From Desulfatitalea sp. UBA4791 (GTDB lineage Bacteria; Desulfobacterota; Desulfobacteria; Desulfobacterales; Desulfosarcinaceae), in NCBI GenBank assembly GCA_002402905.1, contig DHGT01000144.1, positions 1 to 16,212 on the forward strand: a stretch of DNA of 16,212 nt, written 5' to 3'. Below the pieces are notes generated by a model that saw only the letters and a program-made list of their open reading frames with translations, was not told the origin of the DNA and did no database searches. Below, piece after piece: positions 1 to 7,556 of the stretch (its first letter is position 1; every line of letters starts with the position of its first letter). The position numbers were made by a program, and so were the translations under genes.

Positions 1-1274
1 GGGTTGCAGGCCACATGCTTTTGCATCAAGTCTGTAAGATAGGAGAGGCTTTGGTCGAACCTCTCTTCGTCCATATGCATGAAGGCGAGTTTGAAGTGGT
101 TTTTGAAGCGGGGAGAAAAGGAAAACGCATCGCCACCGCACCAGGGGGCATGCGACGAATCCATGGGAAGTTGGGATTTGACCCATAGGCTGTATCCGTT
201 TTGCTGGTGGGCGATATCGAGAAACGGGAACGCTTCGATGCACGTTGACAGCCGCATCCGGCGATTCCGGGCGACGCGATCCACCATTTCGATATGTTTC
301 CCGTAATGTCCCTGTTTGATAAACTCGCGCAAAAATTTCTGAAGCAGGCCGAACGAATGGATATCGGAGGAGAACTTGGCGTAGACAAACTTTTCGTAAA
401 GATCGGTCGGGACGACCATGAACCCCAGGCGTATTCCGGCGGATGTGGTTTGTGAAAACGATTTGATATGAATGGTGCGATCCGGTGCCATGTCGATGAA
501 GCGCGGTGTGGCCCGCCTCAACTCGCCCAGGTAATCGTCTTCGATAATATAGAACTGGTGTTGCCGGGCGCGTTGGACCACGGCCTCCTTTTTTTCCCGG
601 CTGTACGACATCCCCGTGGGATTGTGAATGGACGGCATGGCATAAAAGAGCCGAATCTGGCCGGTCAGGCGCAGATCGAATTGTTCGATATCCGGTCCGT
701 CATCCTGCAAAGGGACAAAATGACGCGCCCGGAACAGGGAAATTGCGCCCGGATAGGTCGGGTCCTCGAAAAGAATCGATTCCGAGATTTTTGCTGCAAA
801 CACTTTTGATACCAGGTCCAGGCCTTGTTGGGCGCCAGAAATCATCAGCATGCCTTGGGATGGTACATGGTAATACTGGCTCAGGACCTGTAACAGTTCT
901 GGATCACCCTCGGCCGGGGTAGGGGCCAAGGCCCCATGTTTTTCTCTGGTAAAGATCTCATTGAAGATGATTTGTGCCGTCTCATGGGCAAACAGGTGGG
1001 GCGCCAAATAGTCGGTCCGGAAATCGAAGCGGCCGGCAAACGAGTCGATCCTTTCGGGAAAGCGCACGTAGGAACCGCTGCCCACCTTGTTTTCGATCAA
1101 TCCCTGAATCTTAAGCCGTTCGAAGGCCTTGTGTACGGTAGCCTTGTTGACGCCGAATTCGCCTGTGAACGTGCGTATCGGCGGAATGCGTTCACCCGGT
1201 TTGTAGAGGCCGGCGGCGATGCGTCCCTGGATAATTTCGGCGATCTTTTGATATAGGGGTATTTTTGAATTCAT
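1..1274 (-). CDS. pdxR: MocR/PdxR-type transcriptional regulator (GntR wHTH fused to aminotransferase-like domain), 3' end off window
   Basis: Reading leftwards from ATG at 1274 gives 424 open codons with no stop before the window edge, so the last tens of residues are missing compared with usual MocR proteins. Residues 1-70 are a GntR-type winged helix (IPLYQKIAEII, then KPGERIPPIR and VNKATVHKAFERL, ending in the GSGSYV wing). Residues about 90 onwards are a fold-type I aminotransferase domain with an SIHNPTG substrate-loop motif near 216-221, EDDY near 245-248 and a PLP-binding lysine K271 in IKSFSQTTSAGIRLGF. Known PdxR proteins sense PLP and control pdxST, mostly in Gram-positive bacteria. 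Its divergent position next to pdxS makes that role likely here. No clear Shine-Dalgarno precedes the ATG, but the start matches the family N-terminus. The local-regulator role is inferred from context; the MocR family call is firm. Confidence 0.9.
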   Translation of the reverse strand, partial: MNSKIPLYQKIAEIIQGRIAAGLYKPGERIPPIRTFTGEFGVNKATVHKAFERLKIQGLIENKVGSGSYVRFPERIDSFAGRFDFRTDYLAPHLFAHETAQIIFNEIFTREKHGALAPTPAEGDPELLQVLSQYYHVPSQGMLMISGAQQGLDLVSKVFAAKISESILFEDPTYPGAISLFRARHFVPLQDDGPDIEQFDLRLTGQIRLFYAMPSIHNPTGMSYSREKKEAVVQRARQHQFYIIEDDYLGELRRATPRFIDMAPDRTIHIKSFSQTTSAGIRLGFMVVPTDLYEKFVYAKFSSDIHSFGLLQKFLREFIKQGHYGKHIEMVDRVARNRRMRLSTCIEAFPFLDIAHQQNGYSLWVKSQLPMDSSHAPWCGGDAFSFSPRFKNHFKLAFMHMDEERFDQSLSYLTDLMQKHVACN

Positions 1275-1285
1275 GCTTGACACAT

Positions 1286-1315
1286 ATAATACAATTCATT
1301 AATTGTACTAATCAA
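1286..1315 (-). promoter_or_regulatory. Candidate sigma70-like promoter of the MocR regulator
   Basis: On the minus strand TTGATT (1315-1310) is followed after 18 bases by TATTAT (1291-1286). Transcription from it would begin only about five bases before the ATG at 1274, giving a nearly leaderless mRNA, which fits the absence of a visible ribosome binding site. This is a pattern match only. Confidence 0.4.
1290..1307. promoter_or_regulatory. Inverted repeat, candidate operator between regulator and pdxS
   Basis: TACAATT and AATTGTA are separated by CATT, a perfect 7-bp inverted repeat. It lies in the divergent intergenic region and covers the -10 of the putative regulator promoter, where an autoregulatory PdxR site would be expected. 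I do not match it to a published PdxR box. Confidence 0.45.
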
Positions 1316-1319
1316 CTTA

Positions 1320-1354
1320 AACGATTGTTGCTTTAAATGCAACAGCAGATCGTT
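1320..1354 (+). promoter_or_regulatory. Two-tier inverted repeat / possible leader hairpin upstream of pdxS
   Basis: Outer arms AACGAT (1320-1325) and ATCGTT (1349-1354) enclose inner arms TGTTGC (1326-1331) and GCAACA (1339-1344). The loop is TTTAAAT and a GCAG bulge sits on the right side. It is either a protein-binding palindrome or a 12-bp bulged RNA hairpin in the pdxS leader. It has no U-tract, so it is not an ordinary terminator. Confidence 0.45.
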
Positions 1355-1422
1355 CGGACTGTTTTTAAATCCGGCGCGAGACAAACGTCGCGCAACTCCA
1401 ATTCAGGAAGAGGGATACCAAA

Positions 1423-2292
1423 ATGGCAAGAGAAAAAATCAACAAGGGTTTTGCAGAAATGTTTAAAAACGGCGTCATTATGGACGTGACGACCCCGGAA
1501 CAAGCGCGTATCGCCCAGGAGGCAGGGGCTTGCGCGGTAATGGCCCTGGAGAGGGTGCCTGCAGACATCCGCAAGGATGGACAGGTGGCGCGCATGAGCG
1601 ATCCGGCCATGATCCAGGCGATTATGGATGCGGTGAGTGTCCCGGTGATGGCCAAGGTGCGCATCGGCCATTTCATGGAGGCCCGCATCTTAGAAGCCAT
1701 CGGTGTGGATTTCGTCGATGAAAGCGAGGTGTTGACGCCCGCCGACGAAAGCCGCCATGTGGAAAAGCATCAGTTCAAGGTGCCTTTCGTGTGCGGTGCA
1801 CGGAATCTGGGTGAGGCCCTGAGACGGATCAACGAAGGGGCGGCCATGATTCGGACCAAGGGTGAGGCCGGCACCGGAAACATCGTCGAGGCAGTGCGTC
1901 ACATGCGCGCCATCAACGAGGAGATCGATGCCCTCAAGGGATTTGACGAGCACCAGTTGATTCAATTGGCCGGCCAGATGCGCGTACCGGTGGCGCTTGT
2001 CAAGGAGACCCGGGACTTGGGCCGCTTGAGTGTGGTGAATTTCGCGGCCGGAGGCGTTGCGACACCGGCCGATGCGGCGTTGATGATGGCATTGGGTTCG
2101 GATGGCGTATTTGTCGGGTCCGGCGTCTTCAAGTCCCAGAATCCGCCTAAAATGGCCCATGCCATCGTACAGGCCGTCATCCATTATCAGGATCCGGCCA
2201 GGCTGGTGGAGATATCCAAAAACCTCGGCACTGCCATGATCGGCCTCGAGAAAGAGGCCCTCGACATTAAAATGGCGGAACGAGGCGTTTGA
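1423..2292 (+). CDS. pdxS: Pyridoxal 5'-phosphate synthase, PLP-forming subunit PdxS
   Basis: The 289-residue product is full length for PdxS, the (beta/alpha)8-barrel subunit that makes pyridoxal phosphate from ribose 5-phosphate, glyceraldehyde 3-phosphate and glutaminase-derived ammonia (DXP-independent pathway). It acts in the cytoplasm as a dodecamer decorated with PdxT. Visible signatures are D21 in IMDVTTPEQA, K78 in MAKVRIGHF (the lysine that forms the imine with the pentose) and K146 in IRTKGEAGTGN (the second catalytic lysine). The flexible region GVATPADAALMMALGSDGVFVGSG binds phosphate. AGGAAGAGG at 1405-1413 is a good ribosome binding site. pdxT follows 76 bases downstream in the same direction and the MocR regulator is divergent. 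The C-terminal tail is ordinary. Identification is near certain. Confidence 0.98.
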   Translation: MAREKINKGFAEMFKNGVIMDVTTPEQARIAQEAGACAVMALERVPADIRKDGQVARMSDPAMIQAIMDAVSVPVMAKVRIGHFMEARILEAIGVDFVDESEVLTPADESRHVEKHQFKVPFVCGARNLGEALRRINEGAAMIRTKGEAGTGNIVEAVRHMRAINEEIDALKGFDEHQLIQLAGQMRVPVALVKETRDLGRLSVVNFAAGGVATPADAALMMALGSDGVFVGSGVFKSQNPPKMAHAIVQAVIHYQDPARLVEISKNLGTAMIGLEKEALDIKMAERGV

Positions 2293-2368
2293 TCCGTCCG
2301 GCAACACAAAACGGCAAAGCGGGTGATATGCAGGCTCGAGCAGTTGGCAGGCCTGAAGGGGGTGTTGT

Positions 2369-2929
2369 ATGACGGTTGTCGGCTTATTGGGGCTGCAAGG
2401 TGCTTTTCTGGACCATATTCCCCACTTAAAGCGTTGTGCCGTGTCCTATCGGATCGTGCGGGACAGCATGGCATTGAACGCCATTGACCGCTTGATTATA
2501 CCGGGTGGCGAAAGCACGGTGATGGCCAAGTTTCTCGAAGAATTCGATATGCTGGCACCACTGTGCCGAAGAATCCGTGAGGGCCTGCCGGTATGGGGGG
2601 TATGTGCCGGCTCGATTCTTTTGGCGGAACAGGTCGATGGCAATGCGGGGAGCCTCTCCGCATTGCCCATATCGGTCACCCGCAATGCCTACGGGCGACA
2701 AATTGCGAGCAGCGTTCACTTCATCGACATTCCGGTGATGAAACAAGAACGCTACCCCGCCGTTTTTATCCGGGCACCGCGCATCGATCGCGTCGGTGAA
2801 GGGGTGACCGTGCACGCCAGCCGTGGCAACGATCCGGTATTTATCCAAAAAGAGAAGATCATGGCCACCACCTTTCATCCCGAACTCAATCAGGACGATT
2901 GCTTCCACGACTATTTCCTGAAAGTTTGA
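2369..2929 (+). CDS. pdxT: Pyridoxal 5'-phosphate synthase, glutaminase subunit PdxT
   Basis: The 186-residue protein is a class I glutamine amidotransferase of the PdxT (YaaE/SNO) family. It hydrolyses glutamine and passes ammonia through the PdxS barrel. The triad is visible: nucleophile C79 in WGVCAGSILLA, then H170 and E172 in TTFHPEL. The oxyanion-loop PGGES is at 45-49, and the family motifs VTRNAYGRQ and FIRAP are present. The residue after CAG is serine rather than the frequent methionine, a mild variation. AAGGGGG at 2356-2362 serves the ATG. The last 44 bases overlap the 3' end of lgt on the opposite strand. Co-transcription with pdxS is likely, since no terminator is visible in the gap. 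Confidence 0.97.
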   Translation: MTVVGLLGLQGAFLDHIPHLKRCAVSYRIVRDSMALNAIDRLIIPGGESTVMAKFLEEFDMLAPLCRRIREGLPVWGVCAGSILLAEQVDGNAGSLSALPISVTRNAYGRQIASSVHFIDIPVMKQERYPAVFIRAPRIDRVGEGVTVHASRGNDPVFIQKEKIMATTFHPELNQDDCFHDYFLKV

Positions 2930-3752
2930 AGAAGAAAAGCATCGATGCCAGACCGATCAATATCATGGTGCCGCATAGCATCTGGCCCATGGAGAGGGTG
3001 AAAAAGACAAATCCCAGATGCGCATCCGGCTCCCTGAAGAACTCTATGACAAAACGGATCAGGCCGTAACCGATCAGGTAGCAGCTGAACATGACGCCCG
3101 GTGTGCGGATGCGATGGCGTAACGACCACAACAAGATAAACAGAAGAATGCCTTCGCCGAAAGCCTCGTAAAGTTGTGAGGGATGGCGCAAGGCATTGTC
3201 TCCCGCATTGGGGAAATGCATGCCGATCGGTGCGCTGGTGACTCGCCCCCACAACTCTCCGTTGAGAAAGTTGCCGATGCGCCCGAACGTATATCCTGCT
3301 GCCGCACAGGGGGGAAGCAGATCCAGGGCGGTGAATGCGCCCAATCGATATTTGCGCGAATACCACCACATTCCCAAAAAGGTTCCGGCCAACCCCCCAT
3401 GATAGGACATCCCGGATATGCCGGTGAAGCGGATGCCATCGCGGAATTCGATGGGCAGAAAAATTTCCAGAGGATTTGCGGCGTAGTAAGAAAAATTATA
3501 AAACACGACATATCCCAGCCTTGCCCCCAGGATCAGTCCGATGATCATGGCCGTCATGAGGCCTTGCAAATGTTCGATCGATACATGCCAACGAGTTTCA
3601 TTTTTAAGGCGGTATCGGGCGATGAGGTAGGTCGTGCCGAAGGCCAATAAATACATCAGACCATAATACTGGAGGCGGAAGCTGCCGATTTGGAAAATGA
3701 CCGGGTCGATATGCTCCGGCAGATGTTGCCACCAATCCAAGAAAGCTTGCAT
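2886..3752 (-). CDS. lgt: Prolipoprotein diacylglyceryl transferase
   Basis: This 288-residue inner-membrane enzyme moves the diacylglyceryl group of phosphatidylglycerol onto the lipobox cysteine of prolipoproteins, the first step of lipoprotein maturation. Seven or so hydrophobic segments are visible. Conserved motifs include SYHGG with H118 (equivalent to E. coli H103), GRIGNFLNGELWGR with R158 and N161 (the Lgt signature), HPSQLYEA, and FREPD with R240. An in-frame TTG at 3770 would extend it, but GGAGG at 3766-3762 lies nine bases before ATG 3752, which fixes the start. Its stop lies inside pdxT, giving a 44-bp tail-to-tail overlap. It is transcribed away from the PilZ gene. A likely client is the VWA lipoprotein at 10612, among many others. 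Confidence 0.97.
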   Translation of the reverse strand: MQAFLDWWQHLPEHIDPVIFQIGSFRLQYYGLMYLLAFGTTYLIARYRLKNETRWHVSIEHLQGLMTAMIIGLILGARLGYVVFYNFSYYAANPLEIFLPIEFRDGIRFTGISGMSYHGGLAGTFLGMWWYSRKYRLGAFTALDLLPPCAAAGYTFGRIGNFLNGELWGRVTSAPIGMHFPNAGDNALRHPSQLYEAFGEGILLFILLWSLRHRIRTPGVMFSCYLIGYGLIRFVIEFFREPDAHLGFVFFTLSMGQMLCGTMILIGLASMLFFFKLSGNSRGSNRPD

Positions 3753-3832
3753 GTCGGTTCGCCTCCACAAAATAATTCTGAGTCCCGTTTCAATTCACAG
3801 GGTCGAATACAGAAATTGGTGCTAAAAGCCAA

Positions 3833-3849
3833 TGATCAAAATTTGATCA
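3833..3849. promoter_or_regulatory. Perfect palindrome TGATCAAA-A-TTTGATCA
   Basis: Eight-base arms flank one central base. It sits about 80 bases upstream of the lgt start and 230 bases upstream of PilZ, so it is a plausible operator. The half-site order is the reverse of an FNR box (TTGAT-N4-ATCAA), so I do not assign a regulator. Confidence 0.4.
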
Positions 3850-3965
3850 GGATTTTTATCCAAGTGCGCAAAAAGCGTGCATTTCCGCCTATGGGTGCAA
3901 TTTTTTGAGTTGAAAAGGGCCGCGGAGTTAGAGTAAATATCATAAATAACAAGGTGATAATGTTT

Positions 3966-3981
3966 TGGTATGGCTATTGCT
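3966..3981 (+). promoter_or_regulatory. Candidate sigma54 (RpoN) promoter of the PilZ gene
   Basis: TGGTATGGCTATTGCT fits the -24/-12 pattern TGGCAC-N5-TTGCW with exact GG-N10-GC spacing (GG 3967-3968, GC 3979-3980). C to T changes at two -24 positions weaken it. The start site would be near 3992, leaving a leader of about 80 bases and excluding the upstream start codon at 3985. Confidence 0.4.
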
Positions 3982-4077
3982 TAAATGCGATGCCGGATTA
4001 TTCCTGGCCGTTACGTGTTTTCAGGCATGAACGCCATTCAAGTATTAAATGTCAGGGGCGGGGAAAAAAGAGTGCAC

Positions 4078-4458
4078 ATGGAAAAGATTTCCGAAGACAA
4101 CCGTCGCAAAGAAAAACGAACCCAGGTCGATGACAATGTTTACGTGGTCGTTGACACCCAACCCGAGATGATGGGGCAAATGGTGGAGATCAGTTCGACT
4201 GGCATGGCATTCACGTTTGTCGATTTGGATGCGGTTTCCGACAGACTCAGCGGCCGCCGCGACCTCCATGTGGACCTTTTTGCAGCCGGCAAAGGCTATT
4301 TTATCCGCAACCTGCCCGCCAGGTTGGTTTCGACTCTCGATGGCGCGCTGAATGGCTCATTCGCTTCTTTAAAGATTAAAAGAATCGGCGTGGAATTCGG
4401 CTCGTTGTCCCTATCTCAACAAGTGCAGATCAATTCACTCATTCGTCGACAAAAATGA
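4078..4458 (+). CDS. PilZ-domain protein, putative c-di-GMP receptor
   Basis: This 126-residue protein is essentially a lone PilZ domain, a beta-barrel that binds cyclic di-GMP and passes the signal to motility, secretion or polysaccharide machinery. The N-terminal RxxxR motif is present (R10 to R14 in NRRKEKR). The second motif, usually D/N-x-S-x-x-G, appears as E37-I-S39-S-T-G42, with Glu in the first position. A late IGVEFGSLS strand is typical of the fold. No signal peptide or membrane segment is seen. Starts at GTG 4072 or further upstream are possible; GGGG at 4060-4063 is better spaced for GTG 4072, which would add only two residues. It is followed by a chemoreceptor gene, fitting a motility role. 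Partner unknown. Confidence 0.82.
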   Translation: MEKISEDNRRKEKRTQVDDNVYVVVDTQPEMMGQMVEISSTGMAFTFVDLDAVSDRLSGRRDLHVDLFAAGKGYFIRNLPARLVSTLDGALNGSFASLKIKRIGVEFGSLSLSQQVQINSLIRRQK

Positions 4459-5011
4459 AATGACATCATCGGCACTGGGGTCTTAAGACGCGCACCCCTC
4501 GGCTGATCGACAATAGACCCATTCCGGCAGCTGCAGCGGTCGGCCGCCAAATCCCTCGCCCTTGATTCAACTTTTATCGTTCAAGAACAGGTCTTATTAA
4601 CGCCAAGCCCTCCCCATTTTCCCGGACAAGTCTTAAAAATTGTTTAATTTTCAATAAATTCACCGGCAATCTGTTGTTTGACAATATGCCGGATTTTATT
4701 TTATGGATTGATGTTATTATATATAATTTAAATACTTTTACATTCACTGAGCGCACAACCGAATCGATTTAATTCTTCCCACCCATGTTAAAGATTTTTT
4801 TTAATCAACCGATAATCGAAAAAGCATTACCAATTTGTATTTGGACTCCCCTGGAAACCTGGAAAGGTCGAGTTCATTCAGGGGGGGAAATTTTTGCAAA
4901 TCAATCCCAGTGAGAAATGTTGCTCACGGATTGACGGACTAAAAGGAATTAAGAATCGGATGGAAATTGCCCAGGAAAAATTTCGGCAACTACGGACAGG
5001 AGGCAAGAAAC
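4459..5011 (+). other. Intergenic region upstream of the chemoreceptor
   Basis: This 553-base AT-rich stretch has no convincing gene. A perfect 12-bp AT palindrome lies at 4716-4727 and an isolated TTGACA at 4678-4683. The clear feature is the sigma28 promoter at 4789-4815. The leader after it contains a small hairpin with arms GTGAG (4910-4914) and CTCAC (4923-4927). AGGAGG at 4998-5003 is the ribosome binding site of the MCP gene. I see no definite terminator for the PilZ gene. Confidence 0.6.
4789..4815 (+). promoter_or_regulatory. Sigma28 (FliA) flagellar-class promoter of the MCP gene
   Basis: TAAA at 4789-4792, then exactly 15 bases, then ACCGATAA at 4808-4815. The consensus is TAAA-N15-GCCGATAA, so only one base differs. 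Sigma28 commonly drives chemoreceptor genes, and the next gene is a chemoreceptor. The leader would be about 190 bases long. Confidence 0.72.
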
Positions 5012-7534
5012 ATGTTGGATAAGATCAGATCACTGGGGTTAAGGCCCAAAATGATGGCTCAGATCCTTTTAGTAGCTATTTTGGCGCTTTCTTTGTCCAT
5101 TGCCTATATCTGGTGGAAAGCACGCGACAATGCATTAGCGCAGGCTGAAGAGGCGGCCAAGGAGGTCGGTCGCCACTGGGCCACGGTTGTGCAGGCCGAC
5201 ATGCAGGTGGCCATCGACACGGCCCGCACCTTGGCCCAAACCATGCAGGGTATGAAAAACAGGGGGGTGCCGGACCGGGGTACGATCAACAGCATTCTTA
5301 AAAATATTTTGGAGGAATACCCCAGCTTCGTGGCGGTTTGGACCTGTTGGGAGCCCAATGCCCTGGACAATAAGGACGAGGCGTTTGCCAACGCCGCCGG
5401 TCATGATGAGACGGGCCGTTTCGTGCCTTATTGGAACCGCTTGACCGGTCTGCCGGAGTTGATGCCCCTGCAAGAGTATAATGTCCCGGGCAAAGGTGAC
5501 TATTACCTGACCCCCCTGAGCACAGGACGTGAGGTCGTTTTCGATCCCACCATTTTTGAAATCAATGGCGAACAGCAATACAAGACCGTCATGGCCGTTC
5601 CCATTCGTTTCAACGACCAGGTCGTGGGCGTCGTCGGCATCGATATCCCTCTGAAATCATTTGAAGCCATCATCAAACGCGTGAGATTCTACGAGGATGG
5701 GTATGGATTCATGATCGCCAACAACGGCATGTTTGCCGCCCATCCCACCCGTTGGAGCAACGTCGGCAAACCGATGGAGTTTTTCGAGTTCCTGCCGGAG
5801 AGCATCCAGGCGGTGAAAAACGGTATGGAAGCCACCGAACGAAAACTTTCCAAGACGTCTGGTCAGGTGGCTTTTTACGCTTTCTCACCCATCCAGATCG
5901 GCTTTTCAGATAAGCCCTGGAGTTTGGCCACGAACATCCCGGAGAAAACCATCACCGCGCCCGCGCGTCAGATTTCAATCCAGGCAGGTATGATCGGCCT
6001 GCTGGCCATCCTGGTCCTGGCCGGTGTCATCTGGTTGCTGGTTGGTAACATCACGCGCCCGATTCTCGGCATGGCCAACACGATTCGCCAGGTGGCCCGG
6101 GAACGCGATTTGACCCTCGACGTACCCGTCAGTTCGAGGGACGAGATCGGCATGATGGGTCGTGAGTTCAACAACATGATGAAAGCCATGCGCGATTCAT
6201 TCGGCATGGTTGAAGATGCCGCCAAAGGCGTGAACAGCCAGTCCGCAGATGTGGCCAAACGCGCAACGGCCAACCGCGACCGTGCCGAGCAGGAAGAAAA
6301 ACAGATGGTCGCCGTGCTCGAGACCGTGGCGCAGATGGGTGAAACCGCCAGTCAGGTCCAGCAGGCTTCCGGCAGCCAGGCGGAGGTGGCCAACAAATCT
6401 TTTGAAAGGTTGTCAGAACTGATTCAAGAGATGAAACAGATGGACGAGGCGAGCAGCGAGCAGATCCAGGAAGCGAGCGTGGCGACCGAACGTGTGGCGG
6501 CCATGGGTGAAACCGGCGGCAAGGTTACCTCGATCGCACAGCGCCAGAGCGAACAGGTATTGCAGATGACCGAGTCGATGCGCCAGATTGCAAAATCGGT
6601 GGAAGAGATGACGCGCGCCGCCAACCGGGCCACCGAGCAAGGCCGCATGGTGCTTGATGCGGCTGAAGAAGGTCGAACCACGGTGGATGCCACCGTTAAA
6701 GGTATGCAGGCCATTAAGAGTTCCTCCGAGCAGATTGCAGACATCATCGGCGTGATCACCGAAATTGCGGAACAAACGAACTTGCTGGCGCTTAACGCCG
6801 CCATCGAAGCGGCCAGAGCCGGTGTGCATGGACGTGGTTTTGCAGTGGTCGCGGACGAAGTCGGTAAGCTGGCCCAGCGATCTTCCGAGGCGGCGAAGGA
6901 GATTACCCAACTGATCAAGGATTCGACCAATAAGGTTGAAGAGGGAACCCGTCTGACCGACCGTTCCCAAGGTGCTTTGCACAAGATTGCCCAGGGTGGT
7001 GAAATCAACATGCGCGCCATCGAAGAGATCGCCCGGGCATCCGACTTGCTGGCCGACAATACGTCCGAAGTTAATAAACTGGTCGACGACCTGAGCCGTT
7101 TGGCAAAAGATATCGCCGGCATGGCGGGCCAACAGGGCGCACGGCGAGAAGCGGCCCAAAAGGCACTCTCCGCGCTGGTGGAGAAAGCCAACAACATTTC
7201 TCAACAGGTGACCAAGGCCACGGAACGATCCAATGCCGTGGGTGAAGAAATGCGCGGCATCGTACAGCGCTCGGAACAGGTGAAGCAATTGACCGATGCC
7301 CAGGCCGGTCGATCCCAGCGTTTACGAGAGGTGACCACCGAATCTGCGGAGCGCGCCAAACAGACGGCGTCCGGTGCAAGCCAGGTCGTGGGTATTACCC
7401 TGGAGATGCAGCGTTTGTCTGCCAACCTGACACGGCAGGTGGCCCAGTTCAAGATCCGCAGGGGTGAGGTCGTCGAAGGATTCGATGCCGCGAGCAGCAG
7501 CAATCCCGGCGAACGGGAAAACCCGGGCGAGTAG
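5012..7534 (+). CDS. Methyl-accepting chemotaxis protein with periplasmic dCache-like sensor
   Basis: The 840-residue transmembrane chemoreceptor has TM1 at about 14-35, a periplasmic double-Cache-like sensor at about 36-320 (FVPYWNR, then a second lobe ending SPIQIGFSDKPWSLATNIPEK), TM2 at about 325-345, HAMP at about 346-398 and a long coiled-coil signalling domain at about 400-812. The CheA/CheW-contacting hairpin tip is at about 584-622 (EIAEQTNLLALNAAIEAARAG). Ligand unknown; I do not see the amino-acid dCache motif clearly. The two signalling arms are each about 205 residues, longer than in E. coli receptors (about 125). An in-frame TTG at 4967 would add 15 residues, but AGGAGG at 4998-5003 fixes ATG 5012. 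No CheR-tethering pentapeptide is seen at the C-terminus. It lies downstream of a sigma28 promoter and is followed by a terminator and cheW. Confidence 0.95.
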   Translation: MLDKIRSLGLRPKMMAQILLVAILALSLSIAYIWWKARDNALAQAEEAAKEVGRHWATVVQADMQVAIDTARTLAQTMQGMKNRGVPDRGTINSILKNILEEYPSFVAVWTCWEPNALDNKDEAFANAAGHDETGRFVPYWNRLTGLPELMPLQEYNVPGKGDYYLTPLSTGREVVFDPTIFEINGEQQYKTVMAVPIRFNDQVVGVVGIDIPLKSFEAIIKRVRFYEDGYGFMIANNGMFAAHPTRWSNVGKPMEFFEFLPESIQAVKNGMEATERKLSKTSGQVAFYAFSPIQIGFSDKPWSLATNIPEKTITAPARQISIQAGMIGLLAILVLAGVIWLLVGNITRPILGMANTIRQVARERDLTLDVPVSSRDEIGMMGREFNNMMKAMRDSFGMVEDAAKGVNSQSADVAKRATANRDRAEQEEKQMVAVLETVAQMGETASQVQQASGSQAEVANKSFERLSELIQEMKQMDEASSEQIQEASVATERVAAMGETGGKVTSIAQRQSEQVLQMTESMRQIAKSVEEMTRAANRATEQGRMVLDAAEEGRTTVDATVKGMQAIKSSSEQIADIIGVITEIAEQTNLLALNAAIEAARAGVHGRGFAVVADEVGKLAQRSSEAAKEITQLIKDSTNKVEEGTRLTDRSQGALHKIAQGGEINMRAIEEIARASDLLADNTSEVNKLVDDLSRLAKDIAGMAGQQGARREAAQKALSALVEKANNISQQVTKATERSNAVGEEMRGIVQRSEQVKQLTDAQAGRSQRLREVTTESAERAKQTASGASQVVGITLEMQRLSANLTRQVAQFKIRRGEVVEGFDAASSSNPGERENPGE

Positions 7535-7556
7535 TATTCGCTGAATGAACACAAGA

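Larger units (their letters stand above)
3753..4077. other. Divergent intergenic region between lgt and the PilZ gene
   Basis: This 325-base AT-rich stretch has no convincing gene. It holds a 17-bp palindrome (3833-3849), an adjacent small inverted repeat GGAT-TTTT-ATCC (3850-3861) and a sigma54-like element (3966-3981). Small open frames here lack ribosome sites and family resemblance. The lgt promoter must lie here, but I could not single out a good hexamer pair. Confidence 0.6.

Noticed and set aside
1277..1305. TTGACA plus TAATTG as the pdxS promoter
   Set aside because: The -35 is perfect and the spacing is 17 bases, but the -10 is poor, so the real pdxS promoter is undecided.
3833..3849. 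FNR/CRP-type binding site
   Set aside because: The half-sites are in the opposite order to an FNR box and there is no CRP-type TGTGA core.
4678..4707. TTGACA followed by TATGGA as a sigma70 promoter for the MCP
   Set aside because: The -10 is weak at 18-base spacing and it lies more than 300 bases from the start codon.
4574..4756. 60-codon minus-strand open frame in the AT-rich gap
   Set aside because: It begins at GTG with no ribosome site and lies in AT-rich sequence where chance frames are less informative; no motif is visible.
4884..4897. GG-N10-GC with TTTTGCA as a second MCP promoter
   Set aside because: The -24 half is only a run of G with none of the TGGCAC context, and a far better sigma28 site lies upstream.
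6413..7288. 291-codon antisense open frame within the MCP
   Set aside because: It mirrors the repetitive coiled coil of the real receptor and has no ribosome site or motif.
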